Origin: Neptuniibacter caesariensis
GTDB taxonomy: Bacteria > Pseudomonadota > Gammaproteobacteria > Pseudomonadales > Balneatricaceae
NCBI RefSeq assembly: GCF_000153345.1
Contig: NZ_CH724127.1
Location: 304,065-368,064 of the forward strand
Length of the DNA stretch: 64,000 bases
Reading direction: 5' to 3'
This document shows, piece by piece, positions 1 through 8,383 of the stretch. Below the pieces are notes generated by a model, which made no database searches, was not told the DNA's origin, and saw only the letters and a program-made list of their open reading frames with translations. Both the position numbers and the translations under genes were made by a program. How positions within the stretch are numbered: position 1 is the first letter of the stretch; every line of letters begins with the position of its first letter.

Positions 1-1074
1 GGTTACTGGCTTTCAAGTGATGTGCGAAGCCGTGAGTGGGGGTTCATGCTTGATCATTCTCAATCATTCCAGCAATTGCACCCAACCCTCTGGAAAAGTG
101 TTAAGAGCAATAACACTGGCATCATAGAGTCTGATTTGGGGCGAACCAACTATTATACGATCACTCCTCCAGCGGCCATCGATAGCGGCAGCTTGATGGC
201 CTGGAAGTTTGTCGTGATTAATACCAATCATCGTATGGGGCTGCCTTTTCTGCATGAACATCTGGCCTATCTTTATCCCCTGTTGTTAGCTTATCTGTTT
301 AGTACCGTTCTACTGTGGATGTGGGCTAGAGCCGATACAGGTAAGGAGATTGCCGAAAAAGAGTTGATCGCGCTGAATCGCTTATTAGAAAAGAAGGTCG
401 AAAAACGCACAGCAGAGCTGGAGGCGACTAAGGATGCGGCTATCCTGAGCCTGGCAACCTTAGCTGAGACTCGGGATAACGAAACTGGTCAGCATATTTT
501 CCGCACTCAACATTATGTGAAAGTGCTGGCCGAAGCCCTAGGTGACCACCCAGATTTTAAAGATCAACTTGATGAGCGGATGATTCAACGTATCTTCAAA
601 TCGGCTCCTTTGCACGATATCGGTAAAGTGGGTATTCCGGATGAGATCCTGCTTAAGCATGGTGATCTTGATGAGCATGAGCAACAGGTTATGCGCTGCC
701 ACACCACGCTGGGGAGTGATGCTATTGAAGAAGCGATCAATTCTATCTCTTCACGCCTTTCTGTAAATGGAGCGGGTACCTTCCTGAATTGCGCCCGTGA
801 TATTGCGCACTATCATCATGAACGATGGGATGGAGAGGGTTATCCTAAAGGGTTATCCGGTGATGCAATTCCACTCCCGGCGCGCCTTATGGCGGTAGCA
901 GATGTTTATGATGCGCTGGTGACAGATCGTGTTTATAAGCGCGCATTTACGCGCGAAGAAACCGAACACATCATTCTAAAAATGAGCCCTGGTCAGTTCG
1001 ACCCGCGTATCCTGAAGGCTTTTGCTTCGGTCAAAGATCAATTCTGGGAAATCAAACAGCGTTTTGCCGATTAA
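1..1074 (+). CDS. Membrane-anchored HD-GYP domain protein, 5' end outside window
   Basis: The frame is open from base 1, so the true start lies upstream. The visible part begins in what looks like an extracytoplasmic sensor domain. One membrane segment follows (about codons 85-105), then a charged coiled-coil linker, then an HD-GYP domain. The domain shows the DNETGxH entry motif, HDIGKVGIPD near codon 205 and HHERWDGEGYP about 65 residues later. HD-GYP proteins of this type hydrolyse cyclic-di-GMP at the inner membrane, and the metal ligands and GYP motif are all present, so activity is likely. The ligand sensed cannot be told. The next gene has its own promoter, so no operon partner is evident downstream. 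Confidence 0.9.
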   Translation, partial: GYWLSSDVRSREWGFMLDHSQSFQQLHPTLWKSVKSNNTGIIESDLGRTNYYTITPPAAIDSGSLMAWKFVVINTNHRMGLPFLHEHLAYLYPLLLAYLFSTVLLWMWARADTGKEIAEKELIALNRLLEKKVEKRTAELEATKDAAILSLATLAETRDNETGQHIFRTQHYVKVLAEALGDHPDFKDQLDERMIQRIFKSAPLHDIGKVGIPDEILLKHGDLDEHEQQVMRCHTTLGSDAIEEAINSISSRLSVNGAGTFLNCARDIAHYHHERWDGEGYPKGLSGDAIPLPARLMAVADVYDALVTDRVYKRAFTREETEHIILKMSPGQFDPRILKAFASVKDQFWEIKQRFAD

Positions 1075-1223
1075 GTTTCCGCCCAGCGTTTGCTTTCTTG
1101 CAAGATATTAAAAATTATTTTTGCTGATTTAAGAAAACCTTAAGCTTTATAGGTTATTGTTTTTTAACGTTTGATCTTTAAGGAAGCCCCTCTATTAGCT
1201 CCTGTTTAAAGGGTTTTTGAGGC

Positions 1224-1270
1224 CGATTGTACCTTGGTACAGTGTTTGAAAATGGTTGTGAGTGTATACT
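1224..1270 (+). promoter_or_regulatory. Promoter with lux-box-like dyad, copy 1
   Basis: The perfect dyad TGTACC-TT-GGTACA (1228-1241) lies inside a 20-bp block (1224-1243) repeated identically at 4723-4742. A consensus-like -10, TATACT, sits at 1265-1270. The dyad centre is then about 42 bp before the predicted transcript start. LuxR-type and other class II activators commonly bind there. The half-site spacing (TGT to ACA over 14 bp) matches lux boxes. Which factor binds is inference. Confidence 0.6.
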
Positions 1271-1335
1271 TACTCAATATTATAAAACCCGCTTCGGAGC
1301 ATGGATGATCAGAGGCTACTTGGAGGGGTTCTCTT

Positions 1336-2454
1336 ATGTGGACAAGGACATTACTGGCAACATCGGTTGCTACGGCTTTGGTATTTGGCGCATCGGTAAA
1401 TGCTGCGGCCAATAAAGATGATGATAATGATTCTGTGCGCTCATGGGGGCCTTGGAATGGTGTTCAGACTGCTGCAGGTCCAGGAGCGGCGGGTGCTATC
1501 TTGCCGCCATTTATTGCTGCAGTTGATCAGAATTCTAACAATACCAATTCTTCTTCATTTGATGCGAACTTTTCTGAGAATGTAGTAGATAATGCGGGTT
1601 ACCGCGAATATATGGCGTGGTATTCACGTACTAAGCATGAAGATGGTAAGTACGAACGCGGTACATTTAATAGCATTACCGAAATCGATGGTCCTGAAGG
1701 TCGTGGTCGCTCTAGGCTGGATTTTGAAGTAGGGACTGAGGCAGGAGATCAAACTTACTCACCGCGTGTACTAAGTGGATTTGATGCTGGCTTCTTTGCT
1801 CATTACCACGATTCCAAGCGAGTAAATCGTAAGAAAACAAACCATCAGTTCTTTCACCTGATGACGATTTTGAATGGTCAGGCCGGTCCTTTTAAACCGG
1901 TTGCTCAAGGTGAATTATCTGAAGAGGAGATCGCTTATTATCAAGGTAGCTGGGGAGGCCTTGATCATTTTAAGCGAAATAATGGTCGTTGGAAAATGGA
2001 TCGCTTTAACAACCGAGGCGTATTTATTATCGGTCAGACATCTTCTATCGATTCTGTGCAAAATGTTTTAGCAGGTAATTCTTCCGTTAACTATTCTGGA
2101 CACATGATGTTTGGCGGTTCGGTTAATATTACGCTTAACTTGGGAGCTGCTAAATCCTGGAGTGGTTCTTTCAATGCAAACTTCGATAACAAGCATGCAT
2201 ACGGGCCCGCAGTTGATGGTGGTGAAGGTGGCATGGTTCAGTTCCAGGTTAACAACGGTATCATCAATGGTGTAGATCTTAGCGCTGTTGTTAATGATAA
2301 CAATGTTACTGGTGCAGTTGATGCGTCTTTCTTCGGTGATCAGGCGCAGCACATTAACGGCATCGTAGATGTAGAGCATACTGAGCTGGGTGATCTGGTG
2401 GATGTATTCCAGACATCGAATACGAATATAGGTCCAGTTCCTAAAGATATTTAA
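1336..2454 (+). CDS. Secreted TbpB-like beta-barrel protein, paralog A
   Basis: This is a 372-residue protein with a Sec signal peptide (about residues 1-23, cleavage after VNA) and no lipobox cysteine. After an acidic linker comes a DSVRSWGPW motif. The C-terminal part, rich in glycine and beta-strand-forming residues, has VLAGNSSVNYSG, VNNGIINGVDL and ASFFGDQAQHINGIV. The last resembles the closing strand signature of TbpB or lipoprotein-5 type beta-barrels (G-F-F/Y-G-P-x-A). The same motifs occur in order in the gene at 4864, so the two are paralogs. The start has a strong GGAGGGG site seven bases upstream. The function is unknown; a secreted binding or surface protein is the most I would infer. 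Confidence 0.75.
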   Translation: MWTRTLLATSVATALVFGASVNAAANKDDDNDSVRSWGPWNGVQTAAGPGAAGAILPPFIAAVDQNSNNTNSSSFDANFSENVVDNAGYREYMAWYSRTKHEDGKYERGTFNSITEIDGPEGRGRSRLDFEVGTEAGDQTYSPRVLSGFDAGFFAHYHDSKRVNRKKTNHQFFHLMTILNGQAGPFKPVAQGELSEEEIAYYQGSWGGLDHFKRNNGRWKMDRFNNRGVFIIGQTSSIDSVQNVLAGNSSVNYSGHMMFGGSVNITLNLGAAKSWSGSFNANFDNKHAYGPAVDGGEGGMVQFQVNNGIINGVDLSAVVNDNNVTGAVDASFFGDQAQHINGIVDVEHTELGDLVDVFQTSNTNIGPVPKDI

Positions 2455-2483
2455 GATTGAAAATTACCATTCTTAAAGCATAA

Positions 2484-2510
2484 GAAAACCGCCTTTTGGG
2501 CGGTTTTTTT
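2484..2510 (+). terminator. Rho-independent terminator
   Basis: An ACCGCC/GGCGGT stem with a TTTT-containing loop is followed by a run of seven T, 30 bp after the stop of the secreted protein. It separates that gene from the ligase gene downstream. Confidence 0.85.
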
Positions 2511-2619
2511 GTTTTCCGCGCCGGGGTTGTTGTCAGGGCTCCAAGAAAGTAGTTAAAGCTGATAGGGTCAGGAATATTATAGTGATTAAGTCTAAGCAGT
2601 CTGATTGGAAATAAATGAT

Positions 2620-3963
2620 ATGAATAAAGTGATGAGCTGTGTACCTGGAATGCAATTCCCTGCTGTGCCTGAGCCCAATGGGGCTCTTATGCTTGCGTTG
2701 CAGTATCAGTTTGAGCAAGCGGAAAAGCTATCCGCTGAAGAGATTCGGGCAAAACAGCTAGAGCAAGCCGCTTCGCTTATTCATATCGCGAAACGCTCAG
2801 TTCCTTTATATCGGGATCGGTTACCAGATCTTAAAGTACCGCTCACTCAGGAAGTGTGGGAGTCGATACCGGTATTAACCCGTGCGCAGTTAATCGAAGG
2901 GAAAGAGCTGTTGGTTAACAAAAAACCACTGCAGGGGCATGACCAGCTGAACAAAATTACATCCTCGGGTTCCACAGGGATGCCAGTGACTGCCTATGGC
3001 ACGCCGATGACCCGGCTTTTCTGGGATGCTTTTACCCTGCGTGACCATCTATGGCATAAGCGTGACCTCTCGCAAAAATTGGTTTCCATTCGTCCTGAAA
3101 ATGGAGAGCCTGGAAAGCCGATGACGGCAAAAAGCTGGGGTAGTGGAACGGCTATGGCTTTTAAAACTGGTCCCGCTGCGGCTTTAAATACCCGCACGGA
3201 TATTCGCGAGCAGCTTAACTGGCTGCAGAAGCAGAACCCTGGATATCTGTTGTCATTGCCTTCAAACTTACGTGAACTTGCCAAACTAAGCCTCGAACTA
3301 GGGGTTAACCTGCCTGGGTTGAAGCAGATCCGCTCCTACGGTGAGTTGCTGTCTGACAATGTACGTGATGTTTGTAAAGAAGCGTGGGGTGTCGAGATTA
3401 TCGATGTATATAGCGCTCAGGAGGTCGGCTATATCGCGATGCAGTGTCCTGAGCATGGCAAACATCATATTCAGTCTGAAAGTTTGCTGGTTGAAATTCT
3501 TGATGAGAATGACCGCCCTTGTAAGCAAGGAGAGATCGGACGTGTTGTCGTCACCACGTTGCTGAACTTTGGTGCGCCTTTGATCCGTTATGCCATTGGT
3601 GATTATGCACGGTTTGGAAAATCTTGCGAGTGCGGCCGCGGGCTTCCTGTATTAGAAGAGATTAAAGGTCGTCAGCGAAATATGCTTAAAACCCCGGAAG
3701 GTAAGGTATTCTGGCCGAGCTTCCCTGTAAAAAAATGGTCACACGAGAAGGTGAAGCAGTTCCAGTTTGCTCAAACCAGCCTGGAAGAAATCGAAATTCG
3801 GCTGGTTGTTGGTAGTGGATTAACACCGGATGAAGAGGCTTCTATGAGTCAGCGTCTTAACTCATTATTTGGGTATCCGTTTCGGCTAAACTTTATATAT
3901 ATGGATTCTATTCCTCGTTCGAAAAGTGGCAAGTTTGAGGACTTTGTTTCTGAAATAGTCTGA
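2620..3963 (+). CDS. PaaK-like acyl/aryl-adenylating enzyme
   Basis: This 447-residue protein belongs to the ANL superfamily, closest in layout to phenylacetate-CoA ligase and CapK proteins. It shows the phosphate-binding motif SSGSTGMPV (about residues 115-123), an A5-like YSAQEVGY, and an A7/A8-like region RYAIGDYA with a nearby CECGRGLP that resembles a zinc-binding patch. The C-terminal end has SGKFEDFV in place of the usual catalytic-lysine segment. It should activate a carboxylic acid with ATP; the acceptor (CoA or other) and the acid are unknown. I chose ATG 2620 because GGAA lies nine bases before it; TTG 2605 is the longer alternative. A methyltransferase gene follows after 19 bp, probably in the same operon. 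Confidence 0.8.
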   Translation: MNKVMSCVPGMQFPAVPEPNGALMLALQYQFEQAEKLSAEEIRAKQLEQAASLIHIAKRSVPLYRDRLPDLKVPLTQEVWESIPVLTRAQLIEGKELLVNKKPLQGHDQLNKITSSGSTGMPVTAYGTPMTRLFWDAFTLRDHLWHKRDLSQKLVSIRPENGEPGKPMTAKSWGSGTAMAFKTGPAAALNTRTDIREQLNWLQKQNPGYLLSLPSNLRELAKLSLELGVNLPGLKQIRSYGELLSDNVRDVCKEAWGVEIIDVYSAQEVGYIAMQCPEHGKHHIQSESLLVEILDENDRPCKQGEIGRVVVTTLLNFGAPLIRYAIGDYARFGKSCECGRGLPVLEEIKGRQRNMLKTPEGKVFWPSFPVKKWSHEKVKQFQFAQTSLEEIEIRLVVGSGLTPDEEASMSQRLNSLFGYPFRLNFIYMDSIPRSKSGKFEDFVSEIV

Positions 3964-3982
3964 GTTTGCTTAGAGTATAAAT

Positions 3983-4714
3983 ATGGATAACTTCCCTGCG
4001 GTGTCGGCGGAGTGGGCAATGTCAGAATGCCCTGAAGCCCGAGATGCTGAGCGTTCTAAATTGCTAGAGCTTGCTCAATTACGACCTGGTATTCGGGTAT
4101 TAGATCTTCAGGCGGCAGGAGGCTATCTCTCGGATGGAATTTATGAGCATCTTCATGGCGATGTGGAAATTATTTGTTTGGAGCCCTGTAAACAACTCAA
4201 TAGCCGCTTATCCGATAACTATCTATTAGTAGAGGATCCTGTTGAACGTTGGGCTTCTGTGCCTGATTGTTCAGTCGATCTGGTGGTTGGTTTGGCTGGT
4301 TTACATCACAGCAATGATCAACAGGCGACGGTTGATGAGGCATTCCGCGTGCTAAAGCCGGGTGGACAGGTTGTGATTTGCGATGTGATAGAGGATACAG
4401 GTATGGCAAGGTGGCTAAATGAGTTCGTTAATGAGAATAACCCTAAAGGCCATGAAGGAGCTTTCCTAAATGAAGGGCAGTTGACGAGCTTGTTTGAAAA
4501 ATCAGGTTTCAAAGGATGTGACGAAACAGTGGAATCTGTACCTTGGGTGTTTGATTCACCAGAGTCCTCTGCGCGTTTTTTTAAGGGCTTGTTTGGTTTG
4601 AATAGCTCAGAAAATGGGGTGCTTGAGGCGATGGGGCGATATTTGAAGTTAGAGTTCAGTGAAGCTCAATGTCAAGTGGAGTGGTATCTTATTTACGGTA
4701 GAGCTACCAAATAA
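3983..4714 (+). CDS. Class I SAM-dependent methyltransferase
   Basis: This 243-residue protein has the Rossmann-fold methyltransferase pattern of the Methyltransf_11 group. Motif I is the slightly altered VLDLQAAGGYLS (about residues 38-49), the acidic strand-2 end is ICLEP, motif II is DLVVGLAGLHH, and FRVLKPGGQVVICDV leads into motif IV. It has no signal peptide or membrane segment. It lies 19 bp after the adenylating enzyme and just before the promoter of the second secreted paralog. The pair may activate and methylate a small acid, but no substrate can be named. Confidence 0.8.
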   Translation: MDNFPAVSAEWAMSECPEARDAERSKLLELAQLRPGIRVLDLQAAGGYLSDGIYEHLHGDVEIICLEPCKQLNSRLSDNYLLVEDPVERWASVPDCSVDLVVGLAGLHHSNDQQATVDEAFRVLKPGGQVVICDVIEDTGMARWLNEFVNENNPKGHEGAFLNEGQLTSLFEKSGFKGCDETVESVPWVFDSPESSARFFKGLFGLNSSENGVLEAMGRYLKLEFSEAQCQVEWYLIYGRATK

Positions 4715-4722
4715 ATCGGCGG

Positions 4723-4774
4723 CGATTGTACCTTGGTACAGTTACAAGAAAGCAATATTTGAATAAAATATACG
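4723..4774 (+). promoter_or_regulatory. Promoter with lux-box-like dyad, copy 2
   Basis: The same 20 bp as at 1224-1243 recurs at 4723-4742, with the TGTACC/GGTACA dyad at 4727-4740. A possible -10, TAAAAT, lies at 4764-4769, exactly the same 23 bp beyond the dyad as in copy 1. TATACG at 4769-4774 is an alternative. The block begins 9 bp after the methyltransferase stop and serves the gene at 4864. Confidence 0.6.
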
Positions 4775-4863
4775 CAACAGAATACTATCTAATCCGCCTA
4801 AGCTTATTCATAGAATTGAGGGAAGTTTAGGAGCTGGGTCGCTAACGAAGACAGGGAACATGG

Positions 4864-5865
4864 ATGATGTTTAATCGTAAGCTTATTGCAATTTCTATTA
4901 CTTCCGCTTTAGTTACATCCTCGCTAACAGTGTCAGCTAATACACAGAAACCTGAAGAGCAAGACTCAGTAAAAAGCTGGGGTAAATGGGCTCAGCAGTT
5001 TGCTACAGCTGCAGGTGGTGAATTCAATTCAAATGCATTGGCGTTTGTAAGTCTCGGTCAAGGTGAAGCAGGGAGAAATGCTCAAAATGAAGCTGACTTC
5101 GATGCCGAAAATCGTTATCGACAATATGTAAGTTGGGGGGAGGGTGACTATGAAGCTGATCGCCCAACTGGTTTAAGGTCTGCCTCTATTGTGTTTGCCT
5201 ATACTGACAGTCAGGCATCCTATGTGGTTTCTTCGGAGACAGGTGGTGCGTATGAGTCAGGGCTGATTGATAGCGATAGTAATCTGGATCCTCGCCTATT
5301 TGTCTATGGTCAGCAATTTTTTGCCACGGATGGTGAAGCCGGAGATGATTATATCTATCTGACGTTTGAGCAGGGGAATGGAGATTATAAAAGAGGCTAT
5401 TGGTATGAAGATACCTGGACAGATATTGTCGATCCGTTTGAAGGCCAGGGAGCTGGTTACTGGGCTACGAACGAAGGTTTCTTTATCGAGGGCTTTGCCT
5501 CTACTCTAGAGGTTGTAAATTCGCTTGCTACTGATGTATTAGCGGGTAATGTATCGGCCAATTACTACGGCTCTTTTTTGAATCATGAAAGTAGAGTCAG
5601 TATTCAATTGGATTTTGGAGGTAGTCCTGGATGGACAGGATCCTTCTTTGTTCCTGATGGCCCTGCTTTCACTGTTAACAACGGTTCTATAAATGGAGTT
5701 GATTTAGTGGGCAATATAGATGGCGGTGAGGGTGTATCCGGAACTGTGTCAGCTTCATTCTTCGGAGATAGTGCAGGCGTTATTGCAGGGCTTGCGGAAG
5801 CCTCCGTTAACGAACAGCCGTTTGTCGAAGTGTTTGAGACGGTTCGGCAAGATTTAATCAAATAA
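4864..5865 (+). CDS. Secreted TbpB-like beta-barrel protein, paralog B
   Basis: This is a 333-residue paralog of the protein at 1336. It has a Sec signal peptide (about residues 1-25, cleavage after VSA) and no lipobox. Shared landmarks in order are DSVKSWGKW, VLAGNVSANYYG, a GWTGSF strand, VNNGSINGVDL and SASFFGDSAGVIAG, ending in VEVFET. It is very acidic (many Asp, Glu and Gly, few Lys), typical of a secreted marine protein. The N-terminal halves diverge more than the C-terminal barrel, as expected for different ligands on one scaffold. AGGGA lies just upstream of the paired ATG codons. The function is unknown. Confidence 0.75.
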   Translation: MMFNRKLIAISITSALVTSSLTVSANTQKPEEQDSVKSWGKWAQQFATAAGGEFNSNALAFVSLGQGEAGRNAQNEADFDAENRYRQYVSWGEGDYEADRPTGLRSASIVFAYTDSQASYVVSSETGGAYESGLIDSDSNLDPRLFVYGQQFFATDGEAGDDYIYLTFEQGNGDYKRGYWYEDTWTDIVDPFEGQGAGYWATNEGFFIEGFASTLEVVNSLATDVLAGNVSANYYGSFLNHESRVSIQLDFGGSPGWTGSFFVPDGPAFTVNNGSINGVDLVGNIDGGEGVSGTVSASFFGDSAGVIAGLAEASVNEQPFVEVFETVRQDLIK

Positions 5866-5925
5866 TTCACTTCTGTAGAGATATCCATGCTGAGGTTATG
5901 CCGTTTGGCATGGAGTGTTTGTTCT

Positions 5926-5952
5926 AAAAGGCGCCTCTAGGCGCTTTTTTAT
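5926..5952 (+). terminator. Rho-independent terminator
   Basis: A GGCGCC-TCTA-GGCGC hairpin is followed by six T, about 60 bp after the stop of the secreted paralog B gene. Confidence 0.8.
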
Positions 5953-6036
5953 TGACTCTTGTACTTTACATAAATGGTATATGTAGGTAGCCTTTTTGGT
6001 ATGAATAAATACTTATAATTCAAGGAGATAGCCGAG

Positions 6037-6771
6037 TTGAAAGCTGGGTTATTCGCATTAGGAAAATCAATGGTTGGTAGCCTTCGGGATTTGGCGCCAA
6101 TCGTACTTGTCATCGCTTTTTTTCAAATTGCCGTTCTGCAACAACCGGTACCTGATTTCCTGGGGCTTGTCACGGGTTTGCTTTGTGTAGTCGCCGGTCT
6201 GACTTTCTTTATTTATGGGCTTGAGATGGGCCTCTTTCCTATTGGCGAGAGCATGGCACATGCTTTTGCCAGGAAGGGGAGTGTTTTCTGGTTGCTGACC
6301 TTTGCATTTGCATTGGGGTTTGGGACTACGGTAGCTGAGCCTGCCTTAATAGCCGTCGCAGCTGAGGCGTCACAAGTGGCTGCAACCGGTGGAATGATAG
6401 AGTCCAGTGATGAGGCTAAGCATGAATACGCTTCAGGTCTTCGTTATACCGTTGCATTCTCTGTGGCGCTTGCGATTGTTCTGGGTGTGCTGCGGATACT
6501 TAAGGGCTGGTCAATTCAGTACATGATTATCGCAGGTTATATGCTTGTAGTGATCATGACTGCATTCGCTCCTCGGGAAATTATTGGTATTGCCTACGAT
6601 TCTGGTGGGGTTACCACCTCAACCATTACAGTACCCTTAGTAACAGCATTAGGTGTTGGTCTGGCGTCTTCGATTGAGGGGCGCAATCCGATGATCGATG
6701 GATTTGGGCTCATTGCCTTTGCTTCTTTGACGCCTATGATCTTTGTTATGGGTTATGGGATGGTGATCTGA
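6037..6771 (+). CDS. DUF1538 family membrane protein, first copy
   Basis: This 244-residue, very hydrophobic protein has about six or seven membrane segments. It carries the DUF1538 hallmarks: [12 protein letters not shown] (about residues 67-78), [12 protein letters not shown] (about 101-112) and [14 protein letters not shown] (about 187-200), then [12 protein letters not shown] near the end. I accept a TTG start because AAGGAG lies ten bases before it and no ATG with a ribosome site follows soon. It begins a tight four-gene operon with a second DUF1538 gene one base away, a PII-like gene and a CBS gene. The context suggests a regulated transporter or channel, but the substrate is unknown. 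Confidence 0.8.
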   Translation: MKAGLFALGKSMVGSLRDLAPIVLVIAFFQIAVLQQPVPDFLGLVTGLLCVVAGLTFFIYGLEMGLFPIGESMAHAFARKGSVFWLLTFAFALGFGTTVAEPALIAVAAEASQVAATGGMIESSDEAKHEYASGLRYTVAFSVALAIVLGVLRILKGWSIQYMIIAGYMLVVIMTAFAPREIIGIAYDSGGVTTSTITVPLVTALGVGLASSIEGRNPMIDGFGLIAFASLTPMIFVMGYGMVI

Positions 6772-6772
6772 T

Positions 6773-7552
6773 ATGGAGCTTTTAACTCAGTTTTTAGAGA
6801 TCACTCTTACAACCATTAAAGATGTCATTCCGATCGCTGTGATCATCTTTGGTTTCCAGTTTTTGGTGATTCGTCGAAGAATTGCGAACCTGCGTAAGGT
6901 ATTGATTGGTTTTGCCTACGTCATTATTGGTCTGGCGCTTTTTCTATTAGGTTTGGAGAAAGCGCTCTTCCCAATAGGTAGATTGATGGCTGAGCAGTTA
7001 ACGGATCCAGAGTTTATCAGTAGCTGGAGCAGTAATGTTGCTGGGGCGTTGACCTGGCAGGATTATTTCTGGGTCTATATTTTTGCCTTTGCTATTGGTG
7101 CCAGCACAACCATAGCGGAACCTTCGTTGATTGCTGTGGCGATAAAAGCGAATGAAGTATCGGGTGGTGCAATTGGTGTTTGGGGATTGCGTATCGCTGT
7201 GGCGATAGGTGTTGCGGTGGGTATCTCTTTAGGAACCTGGCGTATTGTAACGGGCTACCCCATTCACTGGTTCATTATTGCGGGTTACGTTGTCGTGGTG
7301 GTTCAAACCTTCTTTGCGCCTAAATTAATCGTTCCTCTGGCTTATGACTCGGGTGGTGTTACAACGTCAACGGTAACAGTACCGCTGGTTGCCGCTCTGG
7401 GGTTGGGTTTGGCTGAGACCGTGCCGGGGCGAAGTGCTTTGATTGATGGATTTGGGCTTATCGCGTTTGCCAGTCTCTTTCCTATGATTACTGTAATGGC
7501 ATACGCACAAATTTCTGAGCTTCGGGCTAAACGCGCCAAAGCGGCAAACTAA
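6773..7552 (+). CDS. DUF1538 family membrane protein, second copy
   Basis: This 259-residue protein is homologous to its neighbour. The matching signatures are [41 protein letters not shown] and [12 protein letters not shown]. It starts one base after the stop of the first copy, so the two are probably made in equal amounts and may form a heteromer. The C-terminus is short and basic (ELRAKRAKAAN), which would place it on the cytoplasmic side by the positive-inside rule. The substrate and mechanism are not known to me. Confidence 0.8.
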   Translation: MELLTQFLEITLTTIKDVIPIAVIIFGFQFLVIRRRIANLRKVLIGFAYVIIGLALFLLGLEKALFPIGRLMAEQLTDPEFISSWSSNVAGALTWQDYFWVYIFAFAIGASTTIAEPSLIAVAIKANEVSGGAIGVWGLRIAVAIGVAVGISLGTWRIVTGYPIHWFIIAGYVVVVVQTFFAPKLIVPLAYDSGGVTTSTVTVPLVAALGLGLAETVPGRSALIDGFGLIAFASLFPMITVMAYAQISELRAKRAKAAN

Positions 7553-7566
7553 CGGAAGAGTAAGTT

Positions 7567-7917
7567 ATGCATTTCAAATTGTTAGTCGTGTTCGTTGAAG
7601 ATTCTAAAACCGACGCTGTAATGAAAGCAGCACGTGAAGCAGGTGCTACTGGGGCAACTGTTATCAACAATGCTCGGGGTGAAGGGGTCAATAAGACCAA
7701 AACGTTTTTTGGTCTTACCTTGGAAACCCAGCGGGATGTCGTGCTGTTTATTGTTGAGGAGCACCTGAGTCGTAAAATTCTGGAAACGATCTCTGAAGTA
7801 GCGGAGCTCGACGAACAGCCAGGTCGGGGAATGGCTATCCAGATCGATGTCGAAGATGCTGTTGGGATTTCCCATCAGGTAGCAACGTTGGCAAATATTG
7901 TAGAGGATGAGTTATGA
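7567..7917 (+). CDS. PII-like signalling protein
   Basis: This 116-residue protein has the ferredoxin-like PII fold pattern: KLLVVFVED at strand 1, REAGATGATVINNARG before the T-loop, GLTLETQRDVVLF at strand 3 and the GRGMAIQIDV end strand. The protein contains no tyrosine at all, so uridylylation at a T-loop Tyr51, as in enteric GlnB, is impossible. The N-terminus and length fit the family. PII proteins gate transporters by binding nucleotides and metabolites, and the two membrane genes just upstream are the obvious partners. That pairing is inference from gene order. The stop overlaps the next start as ATGA. Confidence 0.8.
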   Translation: MHFKLLVVFVEDSKTDAVMKAAREAGATGATVINNARGEGVNKTKTFFGLTLETQRDVVLFIVEEHLSRKILETISEVAELDEQPGRGMAIQIDVEDAVGISHQVATLANIVEDEL

Positions 7918-8318
7918 GTGCTGAGCGAAAAGTAGTTCGTACCAGGGATGTAATGACTGATGAATTTGCCATGATTGATGGTCTGATGACTGTCAGGGAT
8001 GCGCTACAGATCTTTAAGGATCAAGATGCCAAGGTCCTTATTATTAACAAGCGCCATGACGATGATGAGTATGGTTTATTGTTGTTATCTGATATTGCTA
8101 AGAAGGTGGTAGCCAAAGATCGATCGCCTGAGCGGGTTAATGTTTATGAAGTTATGGCTAAACCTGTCGTTTCTGTCGATCCGCACATGGATATTCGATA
8201 CTGCGCACGTTTATTTGAAAACTTCGGATTGGCTCATGCGCCGGTTATTGAGAATGAGCAAGTGCTCGGTGTGGTGAGTTATCGGAGTATTGTCTTAAAA
8301 GGTTTGCTTGAGCATTAA
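7914..8318 (+). CDS. Tandem CBS domain protein
   Basis: This 134-residue protein is made almost wholly of two CBS motifs. The first is near residues 8-60 (VMTDEFAMIDGLMTVRDAL to GLLLLSDIA) and the second near 78-130 (VMAKPVVSVDPHMDI to GVVSYRSIVL). CBS pairs bind adenosine nucleotides and commonly regulate transporters. The start overlaps the stop of the PII-like gene by four bases, indicating coupled translation. It closes the DUF1538-DUF1538-PII-CBS operon, which ends at the terminator just downstream. Confidence 0.88.
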   Translation: MSAERKVVRTRDVMTDEFAMIDGLMTVRDALQIFKDQDAKVLIINKRHDDDEYGLLLLSDIAKKVVAKDRSPERVNVYEVMAKPVVSVDPHMDIRYCARLFENFGLAHAPVIENEQVLGVVSYRSIVLKGLLEH

Positions 8319-8332
8319 GCAGAAGTAATCAT

Positions 8333-8364
8333 AAAAAAGCCTACTCCATGAGTAGGCTTTTTTG
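8333..8364. terminator. Bidirectional Rho-independent terminator
   Basis: A GCCTACTC-CAT-GAGTAGGC stem is flanked by six A on one side and six T on the other. It lies between the CBS gene and the convergent DAHP synthase gene and can serve both strands. Confidence 0.9.
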
Positions 8365-8383
8365 TTTGGGGGCAATGTTCTGT

